Source: Syntrophobacteraceae bacterium (GTDB taxonomy: Bacteria; Desulfobacterota; Syntrophobacteria; Syntrophobacterales; Syntrophobacteraceae). From it: a DNA stretch of 42,426 nucleotides. The notes under the pieces were generated by a model, which was given only the letters and a program-made list of their open reading frames with translations, did not search any database and was not told where the DNA came from. The translations under genes and the position numbers were made by a program. This document shows positions 9,487 to 17,973 of this stretch, piece after piece (position 1 is the first letter of the stretch; every line of letters starts with the position of its first letter). Location of the stretch: positions 1 to 42,426 of the forward strand of contig PXBG01000055.1 in NCBI GenBank assembly GCA_003566995.1. The letters are read 5' to 3'.

Positions 9487-10425
9487 ATGAAGGGCGATCC
9501 CCATCTTTCCCGGAGTCTTGAAAGGAGAGGCCCGTTGGCACTCAATGGAGGTTTTCGATACCGTGAAAAAATTGGCGAAGGAGCCTGCGGGGTCAGGCTT
9601 TTGAGTCACCTGGCCAGAACATACCGCCACTCGGATCGGGCGGTGTGGAGAGAGCGCCTTAGAGGGGGGCAGATTTTTCTGGACGACTGCCCCGTGACCT
9701 CCGATTGCCTTTTGAAGGGGGGCCAGTGGCTCACCTGGCAAAGGCCGCCCTGGAATGAACCCGAGGTGCCCCTCGCTTATGCGGTGCTGCACGAGGATGA
9801 AAATCTGCTGGCGCTGGCCAAGCCAAGGGGACTTCCAACCGTGCCCGGGGGAGGTTTTCTCGATCACACCCTCCTCACACTGGTGCGCAAAGGATACCCT
9901 GAAGCAACACCCCTCCATCGTCTGGGGCGTGGCACATCGGGTGTTGTTCTCTTTGCCCGCACGGCCCTGGGGCGGTCCACTCTTTGCCGAGCATTCAGGG
10001 AAAGGGAAGTGAAACGGGTCTATCGCGCCCTCGTTTGTGGAAGTCCTCTGAAAGATCAATTTGTTGTGGACGCCCCCATCGGTCCCGTGCACCATCCCCG
10101 GCTGGGAACGATTCATGCCTTCAATCCTGAGGGAAAGCATGCCATAAGCGTTGTGCGCGTTCTGGAGCGCCGGAAGCTGGACTCTCTCGTGGAAGTCACC
10201 CTGGGAACGGGAAGACCTCATCAGATCCGCGTGCACATGGCCGTTGCGGGGCATCCTCTTGTGGGCGATCCCCTTTACACCACGGGGGGAGGTCTGGCAG
10301 GAAAGGGGACCGCTCTCCCCGGGGATGCGGGTTACCTGCTCCATGCGGAGTCGTTGTGTTTCGTTCATCCCGTGGGGAATGATATTTTGAGCGTGTATTG
10401 CCATCCACCCATGGAGCTGCGCTGA
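9487..10425 (+). CDS. RluA-family pseudouridine synthase-fold protein lacking the catalytic Asp
   Basis: A 312-residue protein of the RluA/RluD fold. An S4-like front end (about residues 38-85) is followed by the catalytic domain: LLALAKPRGLPTVPGGG, the motif-II region LHRLGRGTSGVVLFART, and the C-terminal TGRPHQIRVHMAVAGHPLVGDPLY. In active RluA enzymes motif II reads HRLDxxTSG and the Asp is the catalytic residue. Here the bases at about 9915-9944 clearly encode HRLGRGTSG, so that Asp is Gly. I recall a subfamily with this same HRLGRGTSG motif, so it is probably real rather than a sequencing error. Whether it is catalytic, or only binds RNA, is open. The gene is divergent from the glycogen synthase-like gene and followed by sbcC. 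Confidence 0.85.
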   Translation: MKGDPHLSRSLERRGPLALNGGFRYREKIGEGACGVRLLSHLARTYRHSDRAVWRERLRGGQIFLDDCPVTSDCLLKGGQWLTWQRPPWNEPEVPLAYAVLHEDENLLALAKPRGLPTVPGGGFLDHTLLTLVRKGYPEATPLHRLGRGTSGVVLFARTALGRSTLCRAFREREVKRVYRALVCGSPLKDQFVVDAPIGPVHHPRLGTIHAFNPEGKHAISVVRVLERRKLDSLVEVTLGTGRPHQIRVHMAVAGHPLVGDPLYTTGGGLAGKGTALPGDAGYLLHAESLCFVHPVGNDILSVYCHPPMELR

Positions 10426-10580
10426 CACTTTTTCCGGGAAATCAGAAGGCAGCGTCTGCCGGGGTTTTTGAGTCGAAAAGAGTGATGGAAATCGTGTAGA
10501 ATGCCCACAAATTTTGAGGTTGTGAAGTTTCGCACCCAAAGGTTTGTGCGGAGCAGAGAAACAGGAAAGTCACATCACTG

Positions 10581-10613
10581 AAGACGTGCGGCCTTCCTTT
10601 GCCGCATGTCTTT
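10581..10613 (+). terminator. Hairpin between the RluA-family gene and sbcC
   Basis: Bases 10581-10592 and 10601-10612 form a 12-bp stem with one G-U pair and an 8-nt pyrimidine-rich loop. Only three T residues follow, so it is a weak intrinsic terminator at best. It ends about 27 nt before the sbcC ATG, so it may instead act as an attenuator or mRNA leader structure for sbcC. Confidence 0.4.
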
Positions 10614-10639
10614 GCCGTTGAACCTGAAAGAGAAGAGCC

Positions 10640-13600
10640 ATGAAAATACTGGGCCTTAAGTTCAAGAACATCAATTCGCTGCAGGGTGAGTGGGAGATCC
10701 GCTTTGACCAGCCGCCTTTATCCGACACGGGTTTGTTTGCCATCGTGGGCCCCAACGGATCGGGAAAGTCTTCCATCCTGGACGCGCTCACTCTGGCCCT
10801 CTACGGGGAGACCACCCGGCTGAAGGGCCCTGGGCTGGAAATCATGAACTGGCAAGGGGAAGAATCCTTTTCGGAGGTGAGCTTTTCTTTGGAAGGAAGT
10901 GTCTATCGAAGCCGGTGGTCCCTGCAGCGGGGCAACGGAACGCAGGATGCTCCCAGCATGAGTCTTTACCTGGCGAACGAAGAGGATCAGCTGCTGGAAG
11001 AGCGGGTGATCAAAGTCAGGAGTCGAATCTCCGAACTCACAGGCCTGGATTTCAAGCGATTCTGCCGGTCCATTCTTCTGGCACAGGGAGAATTCTCCGC
11101 ATTTCTCAACGCCCTTGAAAATGAGCGAGCGGAGATCCTGGAAAGAATCGTGGGGCCTGAAATCGCCCAGGAAATGGAAGATGCCGCACGCAGTCAGGCG
11201 GCCATTGAAAGTGAGAGGCTGCAGCAATTGAAGGAGCAGGCCGCAACGTTTCCGGTGCCCGATAAGAATCAGGTTCAGGAAGCCCGGCAATCCCGTGAAC
11301 AGCTTCAGGAGGAGATACAGGAGCAGGAAAGGATTGAAGGGGAGCTTGAGGGTGTTCTCAATCGTCTGGGAAAGCTGGAAGAAGTGAAGGCTGCGGCGCG
11401 GGAGGCGGACTGGTTGCTGGAGCAGGCGGAAGCGAATCACCGACAGGCGCAGGAAGATCTTCAGCGTCTCGGAAAAGGGAAAGCATCGGCCAGCCCCCTT
11501 CAGGAAGAAATGATGGCTCTGGAAGAGCTTTGGGCTCAAAGGGACAAGGTTCGGGAAAAGATTGCTGCAGGGGAAAGGGAGGCCGAAACGGCAGGCAATC
11601 GCATCCAGGAACTGGAGGCGCTCCTCGAACAGTCCCGGGAGGAACTGGAGGAAGCCCGCGCGCGTTTGACCGACCATGGAGAAGAGTGGGAGAGTGCGTC
11701 GCGGCTGGATCAAAAAATCGAAGAAGCAAGAGCACGGTTCCTCGAGCTGGTGGCGCAGTACGAGGCGGCCGAGCGCGCCAGGGACGAGAAGTTGCGGGAG
11801 CAGTCCCAGATTGAAGGAAAAATCGGGGAGCAGGATGCAAAGCGCCGGGAAATTCAGGGCTGGCTGGATGGGCACACCCGCGACCGCGGCCTGGGAGAGC
11901 AGTTGGCCGCTCTCGAGGAACTTCGCCAGCGCTTTGTGTCCATTCATGAGGATTTGAAAGGGCAGCGGGAAAAAAGAGCGATCGCCAGGGACACGGAGCG
12001 GCTTGCATTCAAAGACCTGAAGCGAGCCCAGGCGTCGGCCCAAAAAATGCGCTACACCACCGATCGGCTGCTGCGCCGCAAAGCGGCCAGGGACCGGCGC
12101 ATGGAGGAATCTCTTCAGGGTGAGACCCTGGAATCTTTGAAAGGACGCCTTCAGGAGCAGCGCCATAAGCTTTCGGTGATCTGGAAATTGTTCAGGATCA
12201 GCTCCCAATATAAGCAACAGGGTTATGGCGAAGAGCTTGAAAACAGGCTGGAAGAGTTGAAGGCTGAGGAAGGCGCTCTCCTCGAGGCCCTGGATCTGGA
12301 GCAAAGTGGCCTCAAGCAGCTCCAGGGGCGCATTCGAATGCGGGACGCCGTTCGCAGGCTGAGCCATGAGCGCTCCGAACTTGAAGGGGGCATGCCCTGT
12401 CCTCTCTGTGGAGCGCTGGAACATCCCTATGTGGATGAAGGTTTGCCCGATTTCAGTGAGCTGGATGCAAACGTTCGTGAACTGACTCAAACAATCAGGA
12501 AACTGCAGGAAGAACTGTCGAAGGTTCATGAAAAAATTCAAAAGCTGGGGTCTCGGGGGCAGACCGCGGAGCGTCTCAGGGGGGAATGGACCAAATGTTG
12601 CGCTGAAGCTGGCGTGGAGTGGGACATCACGGACACCGCCAATGTCAAAAAGGAAATCCAGGCCAGCAAGGAAGAGGTCCGCCGCATCCGGTCGCGAATT
12701 CGCTCGGCCCGGTGGAACAAGTTCTGGGGAGATTTCGCAGGACGCTCTCTGGAAAAGAAGACGGAGGATTTGGCCTCCAGGGATCAGGTGAGAGAAGCGG
12801 CCCTGGCCCGTCATGAGGATGCTGTAGGGGAGCTGGCCACCGTCACGGACCGAATCCAGGGGTTGGAAGAGGAACAGAAATCCATCCGTGCAGAAATGGA
12901 AAACCGTCTGACCGCGTGCGGCGAAGAGGTGCCGCCGGTTCAGGATCTGTTCCGTGCCGATACGGATTCGCTCATGCGCCTGAAGGGGCGTCATGAAGCC
13001 TACAGTCTCAAGAGTGACGAACACAGGGCCTGCAGTGAAGAAATTCTTGCCCTGGAGAAGCGAAAAGAGAGGCTGCCGGGTGAAATTGAGGAGACTGAAG
13101 GGCAGATTCAAAGCCTCGCCCGTGAGACGCAGGACCTGCAGACACTTTTGACAGATCTTGGACATGAACGGGAGAGCCTTTCCAGCACCGTGGATCCTGC
13201 AGGCAAACGCCAGGCCGTGGAAGCAGAAATCGATCGCTGCACCGCCCGGGTGTCTTCTTTTGAGGAGGAGATGGCATCTTTGCGCGGAAAGATGCGGGAG
13301 CTGGACGAATCATTGCCTCAGTGGAAGCAGGAGGCCCATAAGCTGGAAGAGGACTGTCAGAGGGAAGAGCGTGCCCTCCTGGAGAAAGCTGAGTCCCACG
13401 GCTTTGCGAATTTGCAGGAGTTGCGGGAACTGCTTTGGTTTTTGCAAGGGGAACAGGATATTTTAAAAAGATGCCAGGAGGCTGAAAGAACTCTGGAAGA
13501 AGCCCGGTCAGGGGCCACGGCTGCTCAAAAGGAGCTGGAGTCCATGGGCGCCCGGGAACTCGCGGAGGAGTCTTCCGACTCAGTTCGCTGGAAAATGGCC

Positions 13601-14230
13601 GATGCCGCCAAGCGCAAAGATGAGTTGCAGCGAACGCTCCGCGAAGTGGAGAGTGCATTGAGCCGATTTGGCGAAGCGGATAGGGAGTACAGGGAAATAC
13701 TGCAGGCCATTGCGGCTCAGGAGAAGATCTGGAGTGAGGTGATGGGCGAACAGAGGGAGCTCCTCTCGCGGGATGAGGCCGAAAGGCGCACCAGAGTGCA
13801 GCGCCTCATGCTGGATCGTCTCATAGAGCAGAGCAACCAATATCTGACCAGTCTGAGCGGTCGTTATTCTCTTGGATGTGGCGATGGCCTGGGAATGGTG
13901 GTTCAGGATTTCTTACAGGAAAACAAGCCCCGTTCTGTAAAGACTCTCTCGGGGGGAGAAGCCTTTGTGGTGAGTTTATGCCTCGCTCTCGGTCTTTCGG
14001 ACATGGCCGGGAAACACCGTAAAATCGAGTCTCTTTTTTTGGACGAGGGCTTTGGAACGCTCGATGAAGAGATGCTGTACAAGGTGATCGCCGTTCTCAA
14101 AAGCTTGCGGGCCAATGGAAAAATGGTGGGCGTCATCTCCCATGTGAAGCGGTTGGCCGATGAAATTCCCACCCAGATCAAAGTGGAGAGGATGGCCGGC
14201 GGATTGAGCCGCATCACCCTTGTGGCTTGA
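10640..14230 (+). CDS. sbcC: SbcC-type ATPase subunit of the SbcCD nuclease (Rad50 homologue)
   Basis: A 1196-residue SMC-like protein. The N-terminal ATPase half has Walker A GPNGSGKSS at residues 37-45. Two long coiled-coil arms flank the zinc hook CPLC (C587, C590). The C-terminal half has the ABC signature LSGGEAF (from L1103) and Walker B SLFLDEGFGTLD (D1135, E1136). With SbcD it cuts hairpins and processes DNA ends. The ATG is preceded by GAGAAGAG. SbcD is usually immediately upstream of SbcC, but here the upstream gene is the RluA-family protein, 214 nt away, and no SbcD is present in the window. Confidence 0.95.
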   Translation: MKILGLKFKNINSLQGEWEIRFDQPPLSDTGLFAIVGPNGSGKSSILDALTLALYGETTRLKGPGLEIMNWQGEESFSEVSFSLEGSVYRSRWSLQRGNGTQDAPSMSLYLANEEDQLLEERVIKVRSRISELTGLDFKRFCRSILLAQGEFSAFLNALENERAEILERIVGPEIAQEMEDAARSQAAIESERLQQLKEQAATFPVPDKNQVQEARQSREQLQEEIQEQERIEGELEGVLNRLGKLEEVKAAAREADWLLEQAEANHRQAQEDLQRLGKGKASASPLQEEMMALEELWAQRDKVREKIAAGEREAETAGNRIQELEALLEQSREELEEARARLTDHGEEWESASRLDQKIEEARARFLELVAQYEAAERARDEKLREQSQIEGKIGEQDAKRREIQGWLDGHTRDRGLGEQLAALEELRQRFVSIHEDLKGQREKRAIARDTERLAFKDLKRAQASAQKMRYTTDRLLRRKAARDRRMEESLQGETLESLKGRLQEQRHKLSVIWKLFRISSQYKQQGYGEELENRLEELKAEEGALLEALDLEQSGLKQLQGRIRMRDAVRRLSHERSELEGGMPCPLCGALEHPYVDEGLPDFSELDANVRELTQTIRKLQEELSKVHEKIQKLGSRGQTAERLRGEWTKCCAEAGVEWDITDTANVKKEIQASKEEVRRIRSRIRSARWNKFWGDFAGRSLEKKTEDLASRDQVREAALARHEDAVGELATVTDRIQGLEEEQKSIRAEMENRLTACGEEVPPVQDLFRADTDSLMRLKGRHEAYSLKSDEHRACSEEILALEKRKERLPGEIEETEGQIQSLARETQDLQTLLTDLGHERESLSSTVDPAGKRQAVEAEIDRCTARVSSFEEEMASLRGKMRELDESLPQWKQEAHKLEEDCQREERALLEKAESHGFANLQELRELLWFLQGEQDILKRCQEAERTLEEARSGATAAQKELESMGARELAEESSDSVRWKMADAAKRKDELQRTLREVESALSRFGEADREYREILQAIAAQEKIWSEVMGEQRELLSRDEAERRTRVQRLMLDRLIEQSNQYLTSLSGRYSLGCGDGLGMVVQDFLQENKPRSVKTLSGGEAFVVSLCLALGLSDMAGKHRKIESLFLDEGFGTLDEEMLYKVIAVLKSLRANGKMVGVISHVKRLADEIPTQIKVERMAGGLSRITLVA

Positions 14231-14379
14231 AAATGCACACGGGGATGTTTTCTCCCCGCCATGGCAATGGTTTGCATCGAGCCACATCTTGGCTTCTTCA
14301 GGGACGCCGGCTTTCCCGCTTTTCGGGTTCATCCCCTCTCATTTGAAGGTGCGGGGGAATGGGCGGAGGGGGCTGAAGC

Positions 14380-14652
14380 CTAATAGCGTCTGGGCTTCGA
14401 CTGGCGCTTGCCCCCCGTGTTTGCCTGATTGACCTTGATGTTTTTACCGTTGACCAGTTTTCCGTTGAGTGCCTTTATGGCTTGGTCCGCTTCAGAATTG
14501 CTGGGCATCTCCACAAATCCAAATCCTTTTTTTTGACCTGAAAACCTGTCGGAAATGAGCTTGATGCTTTCGATGGTTCCAAACTCTTCAAACATGGTTT
14601 TCAGTTCCTCCTCTGTGATGCTGAAGGGAAGGTTGCCCACGTAAATGTTCAT
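14380..14652 (-). CDS. RRM-type RNA-binding protein
   Basis: A 90-residue protein consisting of one RNA recognition motif plus a short basic Gly/Lys/Arg tail. RNP2 (IYVGNLPF, near the start) and RNP1 (KGFGFVEM) are both intact. The start at 14652 is preceded by AAGGA at good spacing, and it is the only sensible start for this fold. Small bacterial RRM proteins of this kind bind single-stranded RNA and are often cold-induced. The gene follows a cold-shock gene on the same strand, with a strong hairpin between them, which fits a shared cold-response role but separate transcription units. Confidence 0.92.
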   Translation of the reverse strand: MNIYVGNLPFSITEEELKTMFEEFGTIESIKLISDRFSGQKKGFGFVEMPSNSEADQAIKALNGKLVNGKNIKVNQANTGGKRQSKPRRY

Positions 14653-14722
14653 TGTCAAATCCTTTCGATCATGTTGAAAACGATCAGGAGAGCTTTGCTC
14701 ATGGCTGCTGCCGGAGGATGCA

Positions 14723-14765
14723 CAAACACAATGAGCCGGAGTTGCACTCCGGCTCATTGTGTTTG
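14723..14765 (-). terminator. Perfect 19-bp hairpin between the cold-shock and RRM genes
   Basis: Bases 14723-14741 and 14747-14765 are exact reverse complements, enclosing a 5-nt loop. The stem is GC-rich in its centre. On the minus strand it lies 27 nt after the cold-shock gene stop and about 70 nt before the RRM gene. The following sequence is only mildly T-rich (GTGTTTG lies within or beside the stem), so termination may be partial. It is the strongest hairpin I noticed in the window. Confidence 0.65.
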
Positions 14766-14791
14766 CTGTCCTGCTGAATCTTTTCTATGGT

Positions 14792-14992
14792 CTAGAGTTT
14801 TTTCACTCTGACAGCCTGAGGGCCTTTGGTGCCCTTCTCTTCATCAAAGCTCACTCTTTGACCTTCGTCAAGGCTTTTGAAACCCTCGCCTTCAATGGCA
14901 CTGTGGTGCACGAAAAGTTCCTTGCCGTTGTCAGCAGCGATGAATCCATAGCCTTTTTGGTCGTTGAACCACTTCACCTGGCCTTCCGCCAT
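14792..14992 (-). CDS. Cold-shock protein (CspA family)
   Basis: The 66-residue product starting MAEGQVKWF is the usual CspA length. RNP1 (KGYGFIAA) and RNP2 (ELFVHHSAI) are intact, giving the five-stranded nucleic-acid-binding barrel that acts as an RNA chaperone. The ATG at 14992 has AAAGGA 8 nt upstream. A longer frame from 15019 has no ribosome site and would add a non-family tail. A promoter with a perfect TATAAT lies at 15132-15159, giving a leader of roughly 130 nt, as is common for cold-inducible csp genes. Confidence 0.95.
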   Translation of the reverse strand: MAEGQVKWFNDQKGYGFIAADNGKELFVHHSAIEGEGFKSLDEGQRVSFDEEKGTKGPQAVRVKKL

Positions 14993-15131
14993 CTCCTGAT
15001 TCCTTTCAATTTTGTTCATTTTCTGTTTTTTGCAGTGCGTTACTTTGAGGATAATCTGGAGCCGTTCTCTGCGAAGCGAAAGACCGAATTCCTGGTTAAC
15101 TCAAAATATCGAACTCCCTCGATTTCGGATC

Positions 15132-15159
15132 ATTATAGAGCTTAAAAATGAAAAGGCAA
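15132..15159 (-). promoter_or_regulatory. Sigma-70-type promoter for the cold-shock gene
   Basis: On the minus strand, TTGCCT (15154-15159) is followed after 16 bp by a perfect TATAAT (15132-15137). Transcription would start near 15125, leaving about 130 nt of untranslated leader before the cold-shock ATG at 14992. Confidence 0.6.
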
Positions 15160-15332
15160 GCAAACAAGACAAGGGAGCACAATTTGGGGCGCGCTCATGG
15201 GGGACGGAGGTGTCTCACCCTGAACCTTTTTCCATGAGCCGGCGCTTTCGTTGTGTTATTTTCAAAGGGCAAAGTGAGTGTTGGTTCGGGAAAGGGCCCA
15301 AAAACCTCCCCCGTGAAAAAGTGAGGACATAC

Positions 15333-16652
15333 ATGATATCAAGAGCATGGAAGTTTTTTAGAGAAGACCTCTGGAAAATTCGGGTATCCGAGACATCCAG
15401 GATCAAGGCTTTTTCCATCAGATTTCTTCGCATACTCCTGCTGGCATTCAAAGGGATTTCCGAAGGCAGAACCTACCTGCGTGCCTCCAGTCTCACTTTC
15501 TATTCGCTCCTTTCAGTGGTGCCGCTTCTGGCCTTGCTTTTTGGAGTTGCACAAGGTTTCGGCCTGAGCCGTTATCTGGAGAAACAGCTTCTCGAGCATT
15601 TGCACGGTCAGGAAGAAGTCATCCGGATGATCATCGAATTTTCCCACAATCTGCTGGAAACCACACGGGGAGGGGTTCTGGCTGGGGTTGGCATTGTGGT
15701 GCTTTTATGGGCCATCATCAGACTCTTTGGAAACATCGAGAGCTCTTTCAACGAAATTTGGAATGTCCAGACGGGGCGAAGCTTTCTGCGCAAGCTCACG
15801 GATTATCCCGCCCTGTTTTTTCTTTGTCCCGTGCTGCTTCTCCTCTCGAGCGCGCTCACGGTGATAGTGGTCGCCGAAGTCACCTTTGTGGTGGAAAGAT
15901 TCCGGCTGCTGGAATTCTTTGGACCTGCAATTTTTCTTGCCCTTGAACTCCTGCCCATGGTGGTTCTCTGGCTTTTGTTCACTCTTCTCTATGCGGTGAT
16001 GCCAAACACCCATGTGAAGTTGACGTCAGCCACCCTGGCAGGAGTGATAGCCGGGACGCTCTACCTGGTTTTTCAGCACATATACATCACTTTTCAGGTG
16101 GGTGTTTCCCAGTACAATGCCGTTTACGGAAGCTTTGCCGCATTGCCCCTTTTTCTGGTGTGGCTGCAGACCAGCTGGATGATTGTCATGGTGGGGGCGG
16201 AAATCGCATTTGCCCACCAGAATGTGGACCTTCTTGAGTACGAGATGGACGTTGCTCAAATGAGTCCTTACGCCAGAAAAGTGCTCGCTCTCTCGGTGAT
16301 GCTTTTTTTGGTGAAACGATTTGCACAGGGTGACTCGCCCGTGGGGGAGCGCGCCGTTTCCCAGTCCCTGGAACTGCCCGTGGTCTATGTGCAGACGGCC
16401 CTCAGCGACCTGATGTCTGCGGGCATCGTCTCGGAGGCCCGAACGGGTCTTGGCAGCGAGGCCGTTTATCAGCCCACTGTGGATTCCACCAGAATCACGG
16501 TGGACTATGTGCTCCGATCTCTGGAACATTGTGGCCAGGAAGAACTCATGCTGTCACGGAAGGGTGAGGTTGAAAAAATTTCCCGTTCCCTGGAAACACT
16601 GGAAGAACGATTGAAAGGCCGATCGGAGAACATGCTCCTGAAAGACCTCTGA
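15333..16652 (+). CDS. YihY/BrkB-family inner-membrane protein
   Basis: A 439-residue protein. The start at 15333 (MISRAWKFF) is chosen for the GAGG just upstream; the frame is open well before it, but that part overlaps the cold-shock gene and its promoter. The family core is visible: RASSLTFYSLLSVVPLLALLF, the LFGNIESSFNEIWNV segment, several hydrophobic helices and YNAVYGSFAALPLFLVWLQTSWMIVMVGAEI. About six membrane spans are expected. The C-terminal 140 residues are soluble and look like a small winged-helix-like region, as in many longer YihY proteins. The family was once annotated as ribonuclease BN, which is not supported. Its function is unknown. Confidence 0.88.
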   Translation: MISRAWKFFREDLWKIRVSETSRIKAFSIRFLRILLLAFKGISEGRTYLRASSLTFYSLLSVVPLLALLFGVAQGFGLSRYLEKQLLEHLHGQEEVIRMIIEFSHNLLETTRGGVLAGVGIVVLLWAIIRLFGNIESSFNEIWNVQTGRSFLRKLTDYPALFFLCPVLLLLSSALTVIVVAEVTFVVERFRLLEFFGPAIFLALELLPMVVLWLLFTLLYAVMPNTHVKLTSATLAGVIAGTLYLVFQHIYITFQVGVSQYNAVYGSFAALPLFLVWLQTSWMIVMVGAEIAFAHQNVDLLEYEMDVAQMSPYARKVLALSVMLFLVKRFAQGDSPVGERAVSQSLELPVVYVQTALSDLMSAGIVSEARTGLGSEAVYQPTVDSTRITVDYVLRSLEHCGQEELMLSRKGEVEKISRSLETLEERLKGRSENMLLKDL

Positions 16653-16887
16653 GGGAGCTTTTAAAAAACTGGCAATTCCAATGGGACTCATGGTAATGGT
16701 CAGTGACTTTTGAACAGGCCTCTCAGGTGGTTTTTTGGGTGTCTCCCTGCATTCAGTGTGAAAGAAAGACAGCAAATTTTCCCTGGGAGTTTTATCTTCG
16801 GGAACAGTGTCCGGAAAAGCACTGAGCAGTCAGGGGACTGCTTTGAAAACAAAAAACTGGAAACTACAGAAAGTGTGGGGATAGATC

Positions 16888-17745
16888 ATGGGACATTGTG
16901 CGATGATGTCAGGGCATGCCGCTGCAGGCCACGGAAAAAAGCGCGAACCCAGGAAGGCCATTTTATTGGCTGCTTTCGGCACGACGGTGCCTGAAGCCCG
17001 CAAGGCTTTGGACAACATTGACGTCCGCGTCCGCGAAGCCTTTCCCGAAATAGAAGTCCGATGGGCTTATACGTCGGGCATTGTGCGCAAGCGTCTCGCC
17101 GAACAGGGAAAGGTCTTTCACTCTCCCGAATCGGCGATGGCCCGCCTCATGGACGAGGGTTACACCCATGTGGCCGCTCTCTCCCTGCACACCATTCCCG
17201 GAGAAGAGTTTCATCGCCTTTATAAAAATGCTCACCTTTTCCAGCAGATGGTCAGAGGTTTCGATCAGGTTCTCGTGGCGCCTCCGCTCCTGTCTTCCCG
17301 TGAGGACATGTTTCGTTCGGCGGATGCCCTTCTTGGAAGCCTTCCCCCTGAAAGAAGGAAAGAAGATGCTGTGATCTTCATGGGCCACGGCTCCAAGAAG
17401 CACCCTGCCGACGGGTTGTATCTCGCCATGAATCAGGTGCTGCAGAATCGGGACTCCAATGCTTTCATGGGCAGCGTGTCCGGCTATCCCGCCTTGGACG
17501 ACCTTCTTCCCGGGCTTCATGAACGAAGGGTGCGAAAAGTCTATGTGGTGCCTTTCATGGCCGTGGCGGGGGACCATGCCATCAATGACATGGCAGGAGA
17601 TGATCCCGATAGCTGGAAATCCGTCCTGGAGAAGGAAGGTTTCACGTGTGAGGCCATTCTCAAAGGCACGGCAGAGATACCGGATATGGTCCGGATCTGG
17701 GTGGACCATCTCAAAATTGCCGTGGCCCACTTCAAGACAAAGTGA
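16888..17745 (+). CDS. cbiK: Sirohydrochlorin cobaltochelatase CbiK with a His-rich N-terminus
   Basis: A 285-residue class II-type chelatase that inserts Co2+ into sirohydrochlorin in anaerobic cobalamin synthesis; in sulfate reducers it can also serve siroheme or heme routes. Family features are LLAAFGTTVPEARKAL, SLHTIPGEEF, FMGHGSKKHPAD (a metal-binding His) and FMAVAGDHAINDMAGDD (second metal His). The first 20 residues form an unusual His/Met/Cys-containing tail with four-residue patches such as MGHC and GHGKK. It lacks a hydrophobic core, so it is probably a metal-binding appendage rather than a signal peptide. GGGGA precedes the ATG. No other cobalamin gene is adjacent. Confidence 0.93.
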   Translation: MGHCAMMSGHAAAGHGKKREPRKAILLAAFGTTVPEARKALDNIDVRVREAFPEIEVRWAYTSGIVRKRLAEQGKVFHSPESAMARLMDEGYTHVAALSLHTIPGEEFHRLYKNAHLFQQMVRGFDQVLVAPPLLSSREDMFRSADALLGSLPPERRKEDAVIFMGHGSKKHPADGLYLAMNQVLQNRDSNAFMGSVSGYPALDDLLPGLHERRVRKVYVVPFMAVAGDHAINDMAGDDPDSWKSVLEKEGFTCEAILKGTAEIPDMVRIWVDHLKIAVAHFKTK

Positions 17746-17820
17746 AGATCGCCAAGGCATCGGGATTCACCCAAAGGTTTTTTTTCCAGGGCATGCGGGA
17801 AATGGAAGCCCCTTGGGAAG

Positions 17821-17880
17821 CAAGGCCAGGAGTGCCTGTCAAGGTCTGAGCAATTGGATTTGCGGGTGTTCCTGGCCTTG
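17821..17880. repeat. 11-bp inverted repeat between convergent genes
   Basis: Bases 17821-17831 and 17870-17880 are exact reverse complements with a 38-nt spacer. They lie in the gap between cbiK (+) and the AI-2E permease gene (-). No T-tract follows on either strand, so a classical terminator is doubtful; a 3'-end RNA structure is possible. Confidence 0.45.
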
Positions 17881-17973
17881 TTGCTGCGGCAGAGAGAAAT
17901 TCAGCATGAGCCAGCCGCGCAAGGTCTTTGCATGTGCCCCGCACGGCCACGGGGTCACCTCGTGTTCCTCTTC

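Noticed and set aside
10718-13165. 815-codon minus-strand open frame opposite sbcC
   Set aside because: Antisense shadow of sbcC coiled-coil codons (Leu/Phe-rich product), no ribosome site and no family likeness.
14240-14258. 6-bp hairpin after sbcC
   Set aside because: The stem is short and lacks a T-tract, so a terminator call is not supported.
16653-16887. Possible cobalamin riboswitch upstream of cbiK
   Set aside because: A GCACTG-like stretch near 16818 is present, but the B12 box and surrounding conserved core cannot be assembled.
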